NCBI RefSeq assembly: GCF_024138145.1
Contig: NZ_CP099997.1
Span: forward strand, 1,240,001 to 1,304,000
Reading direction: 5' to 3'
DNA from: Natronosalvus halobius
GTDB lineage: Archaea; Halobacteriota; Halobacteria; Halobacteriales; Natrialbaceae
Length of the DNA: 64,000 nucleotides
In this document: positions 43,076 through 51,851 of the stretch, piece after piece
Position numbering within the stretch: the stretch's first letter is position 1
How the letters are laid out: the number at the start of each line of letters is the position of its first letter
Notes under the pieces: generated by a model
Databases searched by the model: none
Seen by the model: the letters and a program-made list of their open reading frames with translations, nothing else
Told to the model about the DNA's origin: nothing
Position numbers and translations under genes: made by a program

Positions 43076-43981
43076 TTAATTACGATTTACCAGCGACCGC
43101 AAGCGCTCCAGCAGCCCCGAGAGCGGGTTCGTGATGCGACGCCCCCCTGCTTCCTCGGCGGCCTGTTCCTTGCGTCGCTGTTCGCGCAGTTCCTTGAGTT
43201 TCTGGGTCTGGTCGTCGACCGACGACTCCGAAACGGCGGTCTTCTTCTCTCCACCCTTGAGCCCCTTGAGGCCCGCAACCTGTGCGTCGACGCCACTCGA
43301 CCGGGTCGTCTTCGTCGCCATGTTCGTGTCCAGGTTTTCGCTGTCGAACTCGTGGTCCGAAAAGGTCAGTCGTTTGTTCTCGGACTTCTGGACGCCTCCC
43401 CAGGAGAGTTCGACGCCCTCCATCGCGGCGTCGATGTCCTCTCGAATTTCCTCGTCGGAGTAGGTGAGTTCCTCGCCGTCCTGGTCGTCCCCACTCGCCT
43501 CGTTGACGGCCTGGGCCATCTCGAGGTAGTGCGCGATCAGCGCCGCCCCCGTCGAGGCGGTGACGCCGGCGAGTCCAACAGCGTAGACTGCGACGATCTG
43601 GGTGGTGTAATTGTTCCCGTACCTGTTCCAGTGATCGGGGTAGGCGTACAGGAATCCACCGACGGCCACGACCGTGACGGCGAGTCCGGCGATCGAGGTG
43701 TACAGGACTCGTCGTTCCGACGGGAGCAAGACCACGATCCCCAGCATCAGGACGGGAAGGGAGATCATCGCTACGGAGTACGCCGGCTCTACCCACACGA
43801 AGTACGCCGGAGCCTCGAGCGTACTACTCCACAGGTAGATGAGTAGCGCGACGATCGCGAATCCAATACCACCGAGAAACAGTCCGAACCCGACGTACAC
43901 ATCGGTCCGGTCGTCCGGTTCACCGATGTAGCGCCGGTAGAGGTCGAACAGGTACCCATCTGCAGGGTCTTCGGCTGCCAT
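43076..43981 (-). CDS. Membrane protein with cytosolic tail, DUF7139-like
   Basis: Protein of 301 residues. After a polar start (MAAEDPADGYLFDLYRRYIG) there are four membrane segments (about 27-50, 62-82, 92-112, 130-150). A long cytosolic tail follows, with LTYSDEEIREDIDAAMEGVE, WGGVQKSENKRLTFSD and a charged helix (DDQTQKLKELREQRRKEQAA). The family is, as I recall, DUF7139. It lies directly upstream of the salactin-type gene on the same strand, so it is a candidate membrane anchor or regulator for the filament (inference only). A GGAGGT ribosome-binding sequence stands just before the ATG, unusual among the leaderless genes here. Confidence 0.8.
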   Translation of the reverse strand: MAAEDPADGYLFDLYRRYIGEPDDRTDVYVGFGLFLGGIGFAIVALLIYLWSSTLEAPAYFVWVEPAYSVAMISLPVLMLGIVVLLPSERRVLYTSIAGLAVTVVAVGGFLYAYPDHWNRYGNNYTTQIVAVYAVGLAGVTASTGAALIAHYLEMAQAVNEASGDDQDGEELTYSDEEIREDIDAAMEGVELSWGGVQKSENKRLTFSDHEFDSENLDTNMATKTTRSSGVDAQVAGLKGLKGGEKKTAVSESSVDDQTQKLKELREQRRKEQAAEEAGGRRITNPLSGLLERLRSLVNRN

Positions 43982-44100
43982 TGACCTCCATTTACCCTCC
44001 AGTATTATGACTGTTGGGACGAAAAATACTCGCGTCGGTGTGCTCGATTCGAACGGAACGCGAGTGACCAGAACGGCCGTTCAGATCGGTGGGACGCCGC

Positions 44101-44493
44101 TCAGTCGTGACAACAGCCGCCGGCCTCGCCGCCGAAGTCGACCGCGAGGGGGTCCGAAATCGCCCGGTTGATCGTCTCGAGGCGTGCCGTCAGGTCGCCC
44201 TTCGCCTCGAGGAAGTCAGCCATCGGCTCCATCGCGTGCAATTCCTGCTGGGTCTCCTGGAGGTGTTGTAAGTCCTCCTGGGAGGCCGTCCCCGTCTGGC
44301 GGGCCATCATAAACTCCTGGCGAACGCGCTCGAACTCGTCGATTTTCGCCTGGACCTCGTCGTCCGCTTCGACGGCGCGCTGGGCCTCCTCGAAGGCCTC
44401 GTACTCGGGCAGAGTCGTGATGGCTTCGCCGAGGGCTTCGCCGAGGGTTTCGACGTCGGTCTCGGTCGGGTCGGGGGCGGTTTCGACGCTCAT
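44101..44493 (-). CDS. YlbF/YmcA family protein
   Basis: Protein of 130 residues, almost entirely helical, with the Com_YlbF fold (LPEYEAFEEAQRAVEADDEV, KIDEFERVRQEFMMARQTG). In Bacillus YlbF, YmcA and YaaT form a complex affecting RNase Y and development. The archaeal role is unknown. The C-terminus ends GGEAGGCCHD, a Cys-Cys-His tail that could bind a metal. The ATG at 44493 is chosen (MSVETAPDPTETDVETLG), with a TATA-like box about 28 nt upstream. It is divergent from dph2. Confidence 0.85.
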   Translation of the reverse strand: MSVETAPDPTETDVETLGEALGEAITTLPEYEAFEEAQRAVEADDEVQAKIDEFERVRQEFMMARQTGTASQEDLQHLQETQQELHAMEPMADFLEAKGDLTARLETINRAISDPLAVDFGGEAGGCCHD

Positions 44494-44590
44494 GAACTCT
44501 GGTTGGGACGCGGGCCGTTTGTATGTGCCGGATCCGCCGTCGGCGTCGGAAACCCGCGTCGTTTTACGTCCGCGTCCGCAATATCGTCCA

Positions 44591-45640
44591 ATGAGCCAGG
44601 AGTCGGAGTACAGCGAGGGTGACCTCCGGAACACGGGTATGTCCCTCAAACACGACCGGGAGTGGGACTACGAACTCGAGCGAATCGTCGAGGCCGTTGA
44701 GGAGAAAGACGCGAAGAAAATCGGGTTGCAGTTCCCCGAGGGATTGAAACGCCGCGGCCCGAAGGTGGCCGACGACCTCCGGGAACTGGTCCCAGAGGAC
44801 GTGACGATCATGCTTTCGGGCCAGCCCTGCTACGGTGCCTGCGACCTGGACACCTACCTGATGAAACGCACCGACGTGTTCGTCCACTTCGGCCACTCGC
44901 CGATGAAGGATACGGACAAGGTGATCTACGTCCCGCTGTTCTCGAACGTCGAGGTGACGCCGATCATCCAGGAGGCCCTGGAGACGCTCGAGTCGCCCGA
45001 CGAGTTACCGGAAGTCGGACTCGTCACCACCGCCCAGCACATGAATCGCTTCGATGAAATGCGCGACTTCCTCGAACAGCAGGGCTACGAGGTGAAGACA
45101 CGTCGCGGCGACGACCGCCTGACCCACGAAGGGCAGGTACTGGGATGCAACTACGCCAGCGCGGACGTCCCCGCCGACCAGGTGCTCTACGTCGGCGGCG
45201 GCAAGTTCCACCCGCTCGGCCTGGCGATGGAACACCCCGACAAGCACGTCGTCATCGCCGACCCGGTCAACAACGTCGTCACTGTGGCGGATACGGAGAA
45301 GTTCATGAAACAGCGCTACGGCGCCGTCCACCGCGCGATGGACGCCGAGAAGTGGGGCGTCATCTTCTGTACCAAAATCGGACAGGGCCGCTGGGAGAAA
45401 GCCCAGGAAATCCTCGAGGGCAACGACGACGCCTACCTCATCACGATGGACGAGGTTACCCCCGACCGCCTTCGCAACTTCGACATGGACGCCTTCGTCA
45501 ACACCGGGTGTCCCCGGATTACGACCGACGACGGCCCCCGCTTCCACAAGCCGATGCTCACCCCCGGCGAGTACGAGATTGCCGTCGGGAACGAACCCCT
45601 CGAGAACCTCGAGTTCGACACGTTCCACGGGACCTGGTGA
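44591..45640 (+). CDS. dph2: Diphthamide biosynthesis enzyme Dph2
   Basis: Radical [4Fe-4S] enzyme of 349 residues that transfers the 3-amino-3-carboxypropyl group of SAM to His of elongation factor 2, the first step of diphthamide. The three cluster cysteines are present: C84 (CYGACD), C186 (LGCNYAS) and C307 (NTGCPRI). IGLQFPEGLKRRGP and YVGGGKFHPLGLAM are typical. The ATG at 44591 lies about 24-30 nt behind GTTTTACG, so the mRNA is leaderless. A second Met (17) would be a weaker start. Confidence 0.96.
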   Translation: MSQESEYSEGDLRNTGMSLKHDREWDYELERIVEAVEEKDAKKIGLQFPEGLKRRGPKVADDLRELVPEDVTIMLSGQPCYGACDLDTYLMKRTDVFVHFGHSPMKDTDKVIYVPLFSNVEVTPIIQEALETLESPDELPEVGLVTTAQHMNRFDEMRDFLEQQGYEVKTRRGDDRLTHEGQVLGCNYASADVPADQVLYVGGGKFHPLGLAMEHPDKHVVIADPVNNVVTVADTEKFMKQRYGAVHRAMDAEKWGVIFCTKIGQGRWEKAQEILEGNDDAYLITMDEVTPDRLRNFDMDAFVNTGCPRITTDDGPRFHKPMLTPGEYEIAVGNEPLENLEFDTFHGTW

Positions 45641-45798
45641 GCACGGCCGCGACCGGTCCGATATTACTACACCAATCATAGTAATACCCTGCAAATTATA
45701 TAATTTAATTGACAACTGTTAACGCTCGAGAGAACCCGAAATTTTGCGAGCAAAATCGAACGACAACACTTACCCACCGCCCTCACACAGACTCGAGC

Positions 45799-46641
45799 AT
45801 GGCAACGAGCGACTGGGGAGACTGGCTCCCGAACGCGATCGAATCGGCCGACCCAGACGGGGTTTCGATCTGGTACCTGGGCTGTAACGGCTTCGTCCTG
45901 AAGGGGCGCGAGGGGACAACCATCTACGTCGACCCCTACGTCGGCCTGGGCGACCCGCCACGGACGGTACGGATGGTTCCCGTGCCCTTCGATCCCGAGG
46001 ACGTCGACCACGCCGACGCCCTCCTGGTCACCCACGAACACACTGACCACGTCCACGGCCCGAGCCAGGCGCCGATTCTGGCGAACTCGAGCGCCACGCT
46101 GTACGCCCCCGACGACAGTCTCGCGGTCGCGCGCGAAGACGAAGCGTGGACCGATAACTGGGACGTGACGGACGACCAGTTCGCCGAAGTGACAGTGGGC
46201 GACACCCTCGAGATTGGCGAGTTCACGATTCACGTCGAGTCGGCCAACGACCCCGACGCAACCCACCCCGTGAGCTACGTGATCGAACACGAGGCGGGCA
46301 CGGTGTTCCACGGTGGCGACACCAAACCCCCCGAGGACGATTCGTTCGAGCGCATCGGCGAGACGTACGATCTCGACCTCGGAATCCTCGCATTCGGCAC
46401 GGTCGGCACTATTCCCGACAAGGAAACGCGCGAACCCGTGCGCACGCGGTGGTACAACGACGAGAATCAGATCATCGAGTGCGCCGAGGCGCTGCAACTC
46501 GAGACTCTGCTCCCCAGCCACTGGGACATGTGGAAGGGGCTGACCGCTGACCCGAAAGTGCTCCACCATCACGCCCGGAGTTTCGAACACCCCAAGCGAC
46601 TCGATGTCGTCGAGATCGGTGATCGGGTCGATCTCACCTGA
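45799..46641 (+). CDS. MBL-fold metal-dependent hydrolase (UlaG-like)
   Basis: Metallo-beta-lactamase-fold protein of 280 residues. The metal motif THEHTDH (about 76-82) is followed by further ligands in FHGGDTK and the terminal LPSHWDMW. This form is like UlaG and other lactonases rather than classical lactamases. The substrate is unknown. The ATG at 45799 is chosen (MATSDWGDWLPNAIES); the upstream frame is a tail without similarity. TATA-like CACTTACC about 30 nt upstream. Confidence 0.9.
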   Translation: MATSDWGDWLPNAIESADPDGVSIWYLGCNGFVLKGREGTTIYVDPYVGLGDPPRTVRMVPVPFDPEDVDHADALLVTHEHTDHVHGPSQAPILANSSATLYAPDDSLAVAREDEAWTDNWDVTDDQFAEVTVGDTLEIGEFTIHVESANDPDATHPVSYVIEHEAGTVFHGGDTKPPEDDSFERIGETYDLDLGILAFGTVGTIPDKETREPVRTRWYNDENQIIECAEALQLETLLPSHWDMWKGLTADPKVLHHHARSFEHPKRLDVVEIGDRVDLT

Positions 46642-46713
46642 AAAGAAACGAATTCGGTCGCCCCAAACGAACGCCCGTTCGTTTTAAGGTAATGCTGAAT
46701 TAACGTTGCTCGC

Positions 46714-48531
46714 ATGAGCGAAACCGCGGATGGTGAGAAGGTGGTCGAGGTGACCGACAATGGGATAACGGTGCGAAAGTCGTTCACCGCAGACGAGTTC
46801 CCCGTGCCGGCCGTCCGGTTCGAATTCGAATCGACGCGAGAGGAACCGGCGACGATCCGACTCTCCGAATCGATCCCGGAATCGTTCCCGATGGACAGCG
46901 TCGGTTTCCACCCAGAGTACCACAGCGAGAACTGGACGGCGTTCCAGGACAACCACGTCGAGTTCTCCGGTGTCGTCTCGCCCGACAACTCGCTGGTCAC
47001 GGTTTACGGAGTCCGCCTCAACGAGGAGACGGACCCGACCGATTTTCTGACCGAACCGACGATCGAGGGTGTGTCCTCGGACGGAGACGAAGCAGGTGAT
47101 GGGGATGGCGATCTGGAGGACGAAGCCGAGGCAGACGAGGAAGCGGCCGGCCACCTCGACGAGACGATGATCGACGACATCATCGCCGACGACAGCAACC
47201 AGGTGGTCAAGGACATGCTGTCGGGGGAAGCCGACAGCGTGCCAGGCCTCGAGGACGATGAGGATGGTGTGGACGATGGAGACGATGAGGAGTCGAGCGA
47301 ACCGGAGGACGAATCCGCGGAGGCGACTACAGAAGCCGCGAACGAGGACGAAACCGCAGAAGCCGAAGACGAGGGCGAGCCCACAGAAGCTGAAAACGAG
47401 GACGAGTCGATCGACCTCGACTTCGACGAATCGGAAAGCGAGGATACGGTTTCCGACGACGCTGGCGACGCTGACAACGAAGACACCGGCGGCTTCCTCG
47501 ACGAGGACGAAGGACTCGACCTCGATCTGGGCGACGTCGACACCGACCCGACCCCAGTCGACGAGGACGAAGGAGACGACGAGGACGAGGACGCCCCCGA
47601 CATCGACCTCGGATTCGACGGCGAGGAGCTACCGGATCCCGCAGACGAGGACGAACCGGAAGACGACGCGCCGACGATAGAACTCGACCTCGAGGCGGCG
47701 GCCGCTGAGGCGGACGACGCAGACGATGCGGTAGACGATACCGAAGATGCCGACGCCAAAGACACCGACGTCGAAGACGCCGAGGCAGAGGAACTGGACC
47801 TCGAGGATCCCAGCGACGACGACACGGACAGCGATATGGACGAGGGCAAGGATGAGATCGAGGACGAAACCGACGTGACCGACAAACAGATCGCAGACGT
47901 GGCGAACGACGCCCAATCGCTCCCAGCCGACGCCGCGTCCGTCGGCGCGGCTCTCGCCAAGGAACTCCGCTCCGGTGAACTCGACGAGGATGACCGCGAG
48001 GCGATCCGGTCGGCCCTGGATGCCGACGTCGACTCCGAACCACCGGAGGCCACCCTTTCGGGTAGCGACGCCGCAAAGATCGAGCACCTCCAGTCCCGGG
48101 TGGAAGAACTCGCCGCCTACACCGGCGCGCTCGAAGAGTTCCTCGACGAGAACGGGACCGGTGAACAGCTCATCGACGAGTTCACGGAGCTAGTCGACTC
48201 GTTCGAGGCCGACCTCGAGGCGGTCAGCGAGACGGTCGAAACCGTCGACGAACGAACTGAGAACCTCGAGGCCGAACTCGCTGACACCGATTCGGCAGTC
48301 GACGACATCGAGGACGATTTGGAGGGCGTCGAAGGCGACCTGGAGAGCATCGAAGGCGACCTCGAGGAGGTCGAATCCGATCTGCAGGAATCTATCGACG
48401 ATGTCGAATCGTCGGTCGAGGACGTCCAGTCCGACGTCGAGACCCTCGAAGACGACCTCGAGGAGGTCCGAGACGAGGTCACGGACATCACGGAGTGGCG
48501 GAATCAGCTGGGTTCGATGTTCTCGGAGTAG
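46714..48531 (+). CDS. Large acidic coiled-coil protein
   Basis: Protein of 605 residues, not recognised as a named family. Residues 1-115 form a beta-rich domain (VVEVTDNGITVRKSFTADEF; PESFPMDSVGFHPEYHSE). Residues about 120-420 are a Glu/Asp-rich low-complexity linker with no hydrophobic segment. Residues about 455-600 are a long coiled coil with seven-residue periodicity (DLEGVEGDLESIEGDLEEVE). A conserved-looking segment (ADVANDAQSLPADAASVGAA) lies between the linker and coil. There is no signal peptide. It is probably a cytosolic structural or scaffolding protein. TATA-like GTTTTAAG about 27 nt upstream of the ATG. Confidence 0.85.
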   Translation: MSETADGEKVVEVTDNGITVRKSFTADEFPVPAVRFEFESTREEPATIRLSESIPESFPMDSVGFHPEYHSENWTAFQDNHVEFSGVVSPDNSLVTVYGVRLNEETDPTDFLTEPTIEGVSSDGDEAGDGDGDLEDEAEADEEAAGHLDETMIDDIIADDSNQVVKDMLSGEADSVPGLEDDEDGVDDGDDEESSEPEDESAEATTEAANEDETAEAEDEGEPTEAENEDESIDLDFDESESEDTVSDDAGDADNEDTGGFLDEDEGLDLDLGDVDTDPTPVDEDEGDDEDEDAPDIDLGFDGEELPDPADEDEPEDDAPTIELDLEAAAAEADDADDAVDDTEDADAKDTDVEDAEAEELDLEDPSDDDTDSDMDEGKDEIEDETDVTDKQIADVANDAQSLPADAASVGAALAKELRSGELDEDDREAIRSALDADVDSEPPEATLSGSDAAKIEHLQSRVEELAAYTGALEEFLDENGTGEQLIDEFTELVDSFEADLEAVSETVETVDERTENLEAELADTDSAVDDIEDDLEGVEGDLESIEGDLEEVESDLQESIDDVESSVEDVQSDVETLEDDLEEVRDEVTDITEWRNQLGSMFSE

Positions 48532-48586
48532 CTGTTCCGTTCTGTCGACCGTTCCGTGCTCTCGTTTCGATCGAAGCCCTGGTTGA

Positions 48587-48662
48587 CGCCACGGACACCA
48601 CGACCGTCACGGCCACCACAAACACCACGGTTACCACGCCGCCACAGACACCACAGCCACGA
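48587..48662. repeat. CACCAC-rich degenerate repeat
   Basis: A Pu/Py-skewed stretch of ACCAC/CCACA motifs, period roughly 9 bp and imperfect, between the coiled-coil gene and the HisG-like gene. Confidence 0.55.
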
Positions 48663-48714
48663 CATTTTCACCTGAAACGTAACCGGTTTAGCTGCCCGTC
48701 TCACAGCTACGCCA

Positions 48715-49644
48715 ATGGGCGAGCGCATTCCACTCGCGATGCCGCGAAAAGGTCGACCGCTCGAGTCGGTCCTCGACCTGCTGGCACGTCGGCTCGACGT
48801 ACCGGACCTCGCGGACGACGTCATCACGACGCTTCGACACGAGAAGGCCGTGACCAAGGGCTCCGTCGAGCCCGACGAGCCCGACATCTACCATCGCCTC
48901 GCCACCTACAGCGCCGTCGACGATTCGATGGCCCCCGAGTACACCCTGCTCCGGGACGACCGGGCCGGCAAGCCCCGACGGATCGTCTTCGACAGCGTCA
49001 CAATCCCGCTCGAGGGCGTCGACGGCGTCTCCGAGGGGACTGAACTCGTCCTCGTCGGCCGCGAGGAACCGTTTCGCGCCCTTCGAACTCACGAGTTCGC
49101 ACTTGGATTCGACAGCGCCGACCTCATTCTCGAGGAGGTCGTCGACCTGCGTTCGGACCCCCTCGAGCGCATCGCCGACGTCAACGCACGGATCGATCCC
49201 GCAAACACCGACGTCCAGGTCGTTTCTGGCCTGGGAGACACCGTCTACCACACGTTGATGGCGACACCCGACGCCGCCCCCACGAGCGAGGCGATCGATC
49301 GGGACTTCCTGCGAGACTACGCGGGCCCGCTGTGTATCACGCCCCGTTACGAACGGCTGGTTCGGGCCGTCCTCGGTACCGAAAGCCTCGAGAACGTCCG
49401 GTTTCAGTACCCCGGCGAGGGCGTCGAGGAAGAGCGGGCCATCGCCGAGACGGGCGTTGGCGTCTACCTCACCGTCACGGGCTCGACCGCCAGGGACCAC
49501 GGGTTGGTCCTAGGCGAGCAACTGTTCCCCAGTGAGACGGTTCTGATGGAGAACGCCGCCGAAATTTCCTCAGAAGTGGCCGCTGTTCGCTCGCTACTCG
49601 CGGATGGCGACACGGAGACGGAACTCGAAGTCGCACTCTCGTAG
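48715..49644 (+). CDS. HisG-like PRPP-binding protein, divergent
   Basis: Protein of 309 residues. The N-terminus (IPLAMPRKGRPLESVLDLL) matches the start of ATP phosphoribosyltransferase HisG, and TVTGSTARDHGL (253-264) matches its PRPP-binding TGxTLRxNGL loop. The fold is therefore probably the periplasmic-binding-protein-2 type of HisG. It departs from HisG in between: no clear allosteric domain, and the DLRSDPLERIADVNAR part is unfamiliar. It may be a paralogue with a different substrate; the true hisG is not in the window. The gene is not in an operon with other his genes. TATA-like GGTTTAGC about 25-30 nt upstream. Confidence 0.7.
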   Translation: MGERIPLAMPRKGRPLESVLDLLARRLDVPDLADDVITTLRHEKAVTKGSVEPDEPDIYHRLATYSAVDDSMAPEYTLLRDDRAGKPRRIVFDSVTIPLEGVDGVSEGTELVLVGREEPFRALRTHEFALGFDSADLILEEVVDLRSDPLERIADVNARIDPANTDVQVVSGLGDTVYHTLMATPDAAPTSEAIDRDFLRDYAGPLCITPRYERLVRAVLGTESLENVRFQYPGEGVEEERAIAETGVGVYLTVTGSTARDHGLVLGEQLFPSETVLMENAAEISSEVAAVRSLLADGDTETELEVALS

Positions 49645-49683
49645 TCGTAACGCCTCGCCGGGCCCCGATACACCACGCAACCC

Positions 49684-50403
49684 TCAAACGCCGAGCCCGT
49701 CCAGGTACGAGTCGACGTGTGCACGCTGTCTTGTCGCGATCTCGGCGACGATGTCGGCCATCCGTCTGGGAGATTCTCCCCACAGCCCCGGGTGAACCAG
49801 CAGTTGCATCCGTTCCGGCCGTCCCTCCGGAAACGGCGCCTCGGAGCGCCACTTCTGGCTCGAGTCCGACCGGTAGGTAATCTCCGAGAAGTACGCCGGC
49901 TGGTAGGTGTTCTCGAATCCGTCGAAGTCGACGTCGAGCACCCACTCGGGCGGGCGGTGAAACGAGACGACGTCGACGTGGCGGTTGAGCATCGTCCCCA
50001 GCACGTCGCACTCGGCGCGCACCTGCGTTCGGAGTTCGTCGTCGCTCGGCCGGCCGTCCCAGTAGTGGTGAGTATTGAAGTGAACCGCCACGTCGTGACC
50101 AAGCGCCTGAATTTCCCCCAGAGCCTTCGACCGATCGACCTCGAGCAGATTGTAAATCGGCGTCGTCACCAGCACGCAGTAGGTCGACGAAATGTCGAGC
50201 GCGGCCTCGAGCCGTGCCATCTCGAGAGCCAGTTCTGGTGAGAGATCGACGTCGTGGCGCAGGATCACCTCGTCGCGGTCGAGGGGCCGGCCGAAGCCCA
50301 CGAACGAGACGCCGTCTTCGAGCAACGTACGAAGGAGGTGTTCGTACTCCTGGAGGGTATACTCGAGGCGCTCGAGCGTCGAGAGTTCAGGCATTCCGGT
50401 CAC
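49684..50403 (-). CDS. Polysaccharide deacetylase-like protein
   Basis: Protein of 239 residues with a NodB/WbmS-like deacetylase core. The metal Asp-Asp motif is RHDVDLSPELALEM (about 50-63), and the second metal His pair lies in AVHFNTHHYWDG (about 108-119). VVSFHRPPEW and LLVHPGLWGESPRRM complete the active site. It probably removes acetyl or another acyl group from an amino sugar (inference). It overlaps the formyltransferase gene (50387-51496) by 17 nt and is translated after it. An alternative start is the ATG at 50394 (MPELSTLERL). Confidence 0.82.
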   Translation of the reverse strand: MTGMPELSTLERLEYTLQEYEHLLRTLLEDGVSFVGFGRPLDRDEVILRHDVDLSPELALEMARLEAALDISSTYCVLVTTPIYNLLEVDRSKALGEIQALGHDVAVHFNTHHYWDGRPSDDELRTQVRAECDVLGTMLNRHVDVVSFHRPPEWVLDVDFDGFENTYQPAYFSEITYRSDSSQKWRSEAPFPEGRPERMQLLVHPGLWGESPRRMADIVAEIATRQRAHVDSYLDGLGV

Positions 50404-51496
50404 CCTGACCTGAATCTGTACCCGTATTCGAATTTGAACTCGAGAGATTTTCGTGTTGGTCGGGCCGATCCACGCGATCCGGTTCGCCGCGGGAGTCGAA
50501 CCGATCGCCCACGGCGGGTTCCCAGTCCGAGGTCGAGTCCACTTCCCACTCGCGGACGAGCAGAGTTCCGTCGCCGGTCGCGACGACGAACTCGTCGGTC
50601 CAGAAGACCTCGACGATTGTCCCGGGCGGAGCCGACTTCGCGAGGTCCGACGAGAACGGAATGGCTTCCCAGATCATAACCTGTTCAAGGTGGTTCCGGG
50701 AGCCGTCAGCGTTGCTGGGCGCGTCGGCCTCCGCGTTGCCGTCGCCATCGACGTAGGTGAACGCACCCGGGTAGGGATCGGCTACCGCCCGAACGAGATT
50801 GTACAATTCCCGAGTGCCGTCTGCCCAGTGCACCTCGCCGTCCTCGGGAGTCCGCTTCGGATAGTACGTCGGTTCCCCGGTCTGCGGTTCGAAGGGCCGT
50901 TCGCCCTCGAGAATCGGCTCGACGACCTCCAGGAGCATCGTTTCGAGACACATCGAGACCTTATAGTACAACGTCTCGATGGTGTCGAACTCGGTGACGT
51001 CGAACTTCCGGGTCGTCACGACGTCCCCGGAGTCGGCGCCAGGATCAAGTCGAATCACCGAGAGGAGAAATCGGTCGCGGTCTTCGATGAGCGACCAGTT
51101 GAGTGGCGAGCGGCCGCGCCCCTTCGGCAGGCCGAACGCGCTGCCGTGGTTCCCGAGGGCGCCGTGGGTTGCCGTCTCAAGGATCGATTCCGGAATCAAT
51201 CGCTGCCAGCCGTTGACGATCAGGAGGTCGGGGTCGATCGTCCGGAAGTGATCCAGGTCGGCCGCGTCGGTCATCGAGTACGTCCGCGGGTGGTACACCT
51301 CGAGGTCGTGGGCCTCCGCGGTCGGTCGGAGGGAGGCATAGCCGGAGACGGCGTTCGCCTCGGCCATCTCGGGATCGATCGTCACGACCGAGTCGATAGG
51401 CAGGCCGTGTTCGAGGAGAGCTTCGAGAACGTTCCGACCGGGCGCGGTACACCCGACGTAGACGATCGAGTGCTCGCTGTCAGCGGTCATGTCCAC
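50387..51496 (-). CDS. Formyltransferase family protein
   Basis: Protein of 369 residues with the Fmt-type N-terminal formyltransferase domain and a C-terminal OB-like domain (about 205-330). The active-site loop is GNHGSAFGLPKGRGRSPLNW (115-134), and the catalytic Asp is in GADSGDVV (D156). The canonical Asn-x-His becomes Gly-Asn-His in this alignment. Archaea do not formylate initiator Met-tRNA, so a nucleotide-sugar amine is the likelier substrate, as in ArnA/VioF enzymes. This fits the overlapping deacetylase gene. The ATG at 51496 is used; MTADSEH (51490) is also possible. Confidence 0.85.
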   Translation of the reverse strand: MDMTADSEHSIVYVGCTAPGRNVLEALLEHGLPIDSVVTIDPEMAEANAVSGYASLRPTAEAHDLEVYHPRTYSMTDAADLDHFRTIDPDLLIVNGWQRLIPESILETATHGALGNHGSAFGLPKGRGRSPLNWSLIEDRDRFLLSVIRLDPGADSGDVVTTRKFDVTEFDTIETLYYKVSMCLETMLLEVVEPILEGERPFEPQTGEPTYYPKRTPEDGEVHWADGTRELYNLVRAVADPYPGAFTYVDGDGNAEADAPSNADGSRNHLEQVMIWEAIPFSSDLAKSAPPGTIVEVFWTDEFVVATGDGTLLVREWEVDSTSDWEPAVGDRFDSRGEPDRVDRPDQHENLSSSNSNTGTDSGQGDRNA

Positions 51497-51851
51497 AGTG
51501 AAGATGGATGGTCACATTGTTAGATGCCGATTTCCGCTCTGTGGGTAATGCCTTCCTCGATCACGTCGACGCTCCCTCGATCACGTCGACGGCACGTCGA
51601 TCACGTGGGTACTACGTCAATCAGCACCTCGAACTCGATCGTTTTCGCAGTGATCACGACAAGTCCGGACATCCTCCTCGAGGCGTATGCACACCGTCAC
51701 GACGACCGGGAGAATTACCATCCTCTCTCCGATCGCATCGTCGAAATCGACGCCGTTGGGGGCGCCTGCTCGAGCGGTCGGTGCCCCGCAGAGCGTGGCA
51801 TCGTCGAGGGAATCGTCAATCGTGCTCGAGGTGAACGGTCCGGGAAGACAC
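51497..51851. other. Intergenic region with 20-bp repeat
   Basis: A 355-nt stretch between the formyltransferase start and the UspA stop. The part nearest the formyltransferase holds its promoter. A 20-bp repeat lies at 51555-51614. The remainder (51615-51851) has no gene with recognisable similarity. Confidence 0.45.
51555..51614. repeat. 20-bp tandem repeat x3 (CGATCACGTCGAC core)
   Basis: Three units: two nearly identical with the core TCGATCACGTCGAC and a third diverged (CGTCGATCACGTGGGTACTA). They lie 60-120 bp upstream of the formyltransferase start. Confidence 0.65.

Noticed and set aside
46714-48531. Acidic coiled-coil protein as an SMC or Spo0J-type protein
   Set aside because: No Walker A/B or HTH motif; only the coil is similar.
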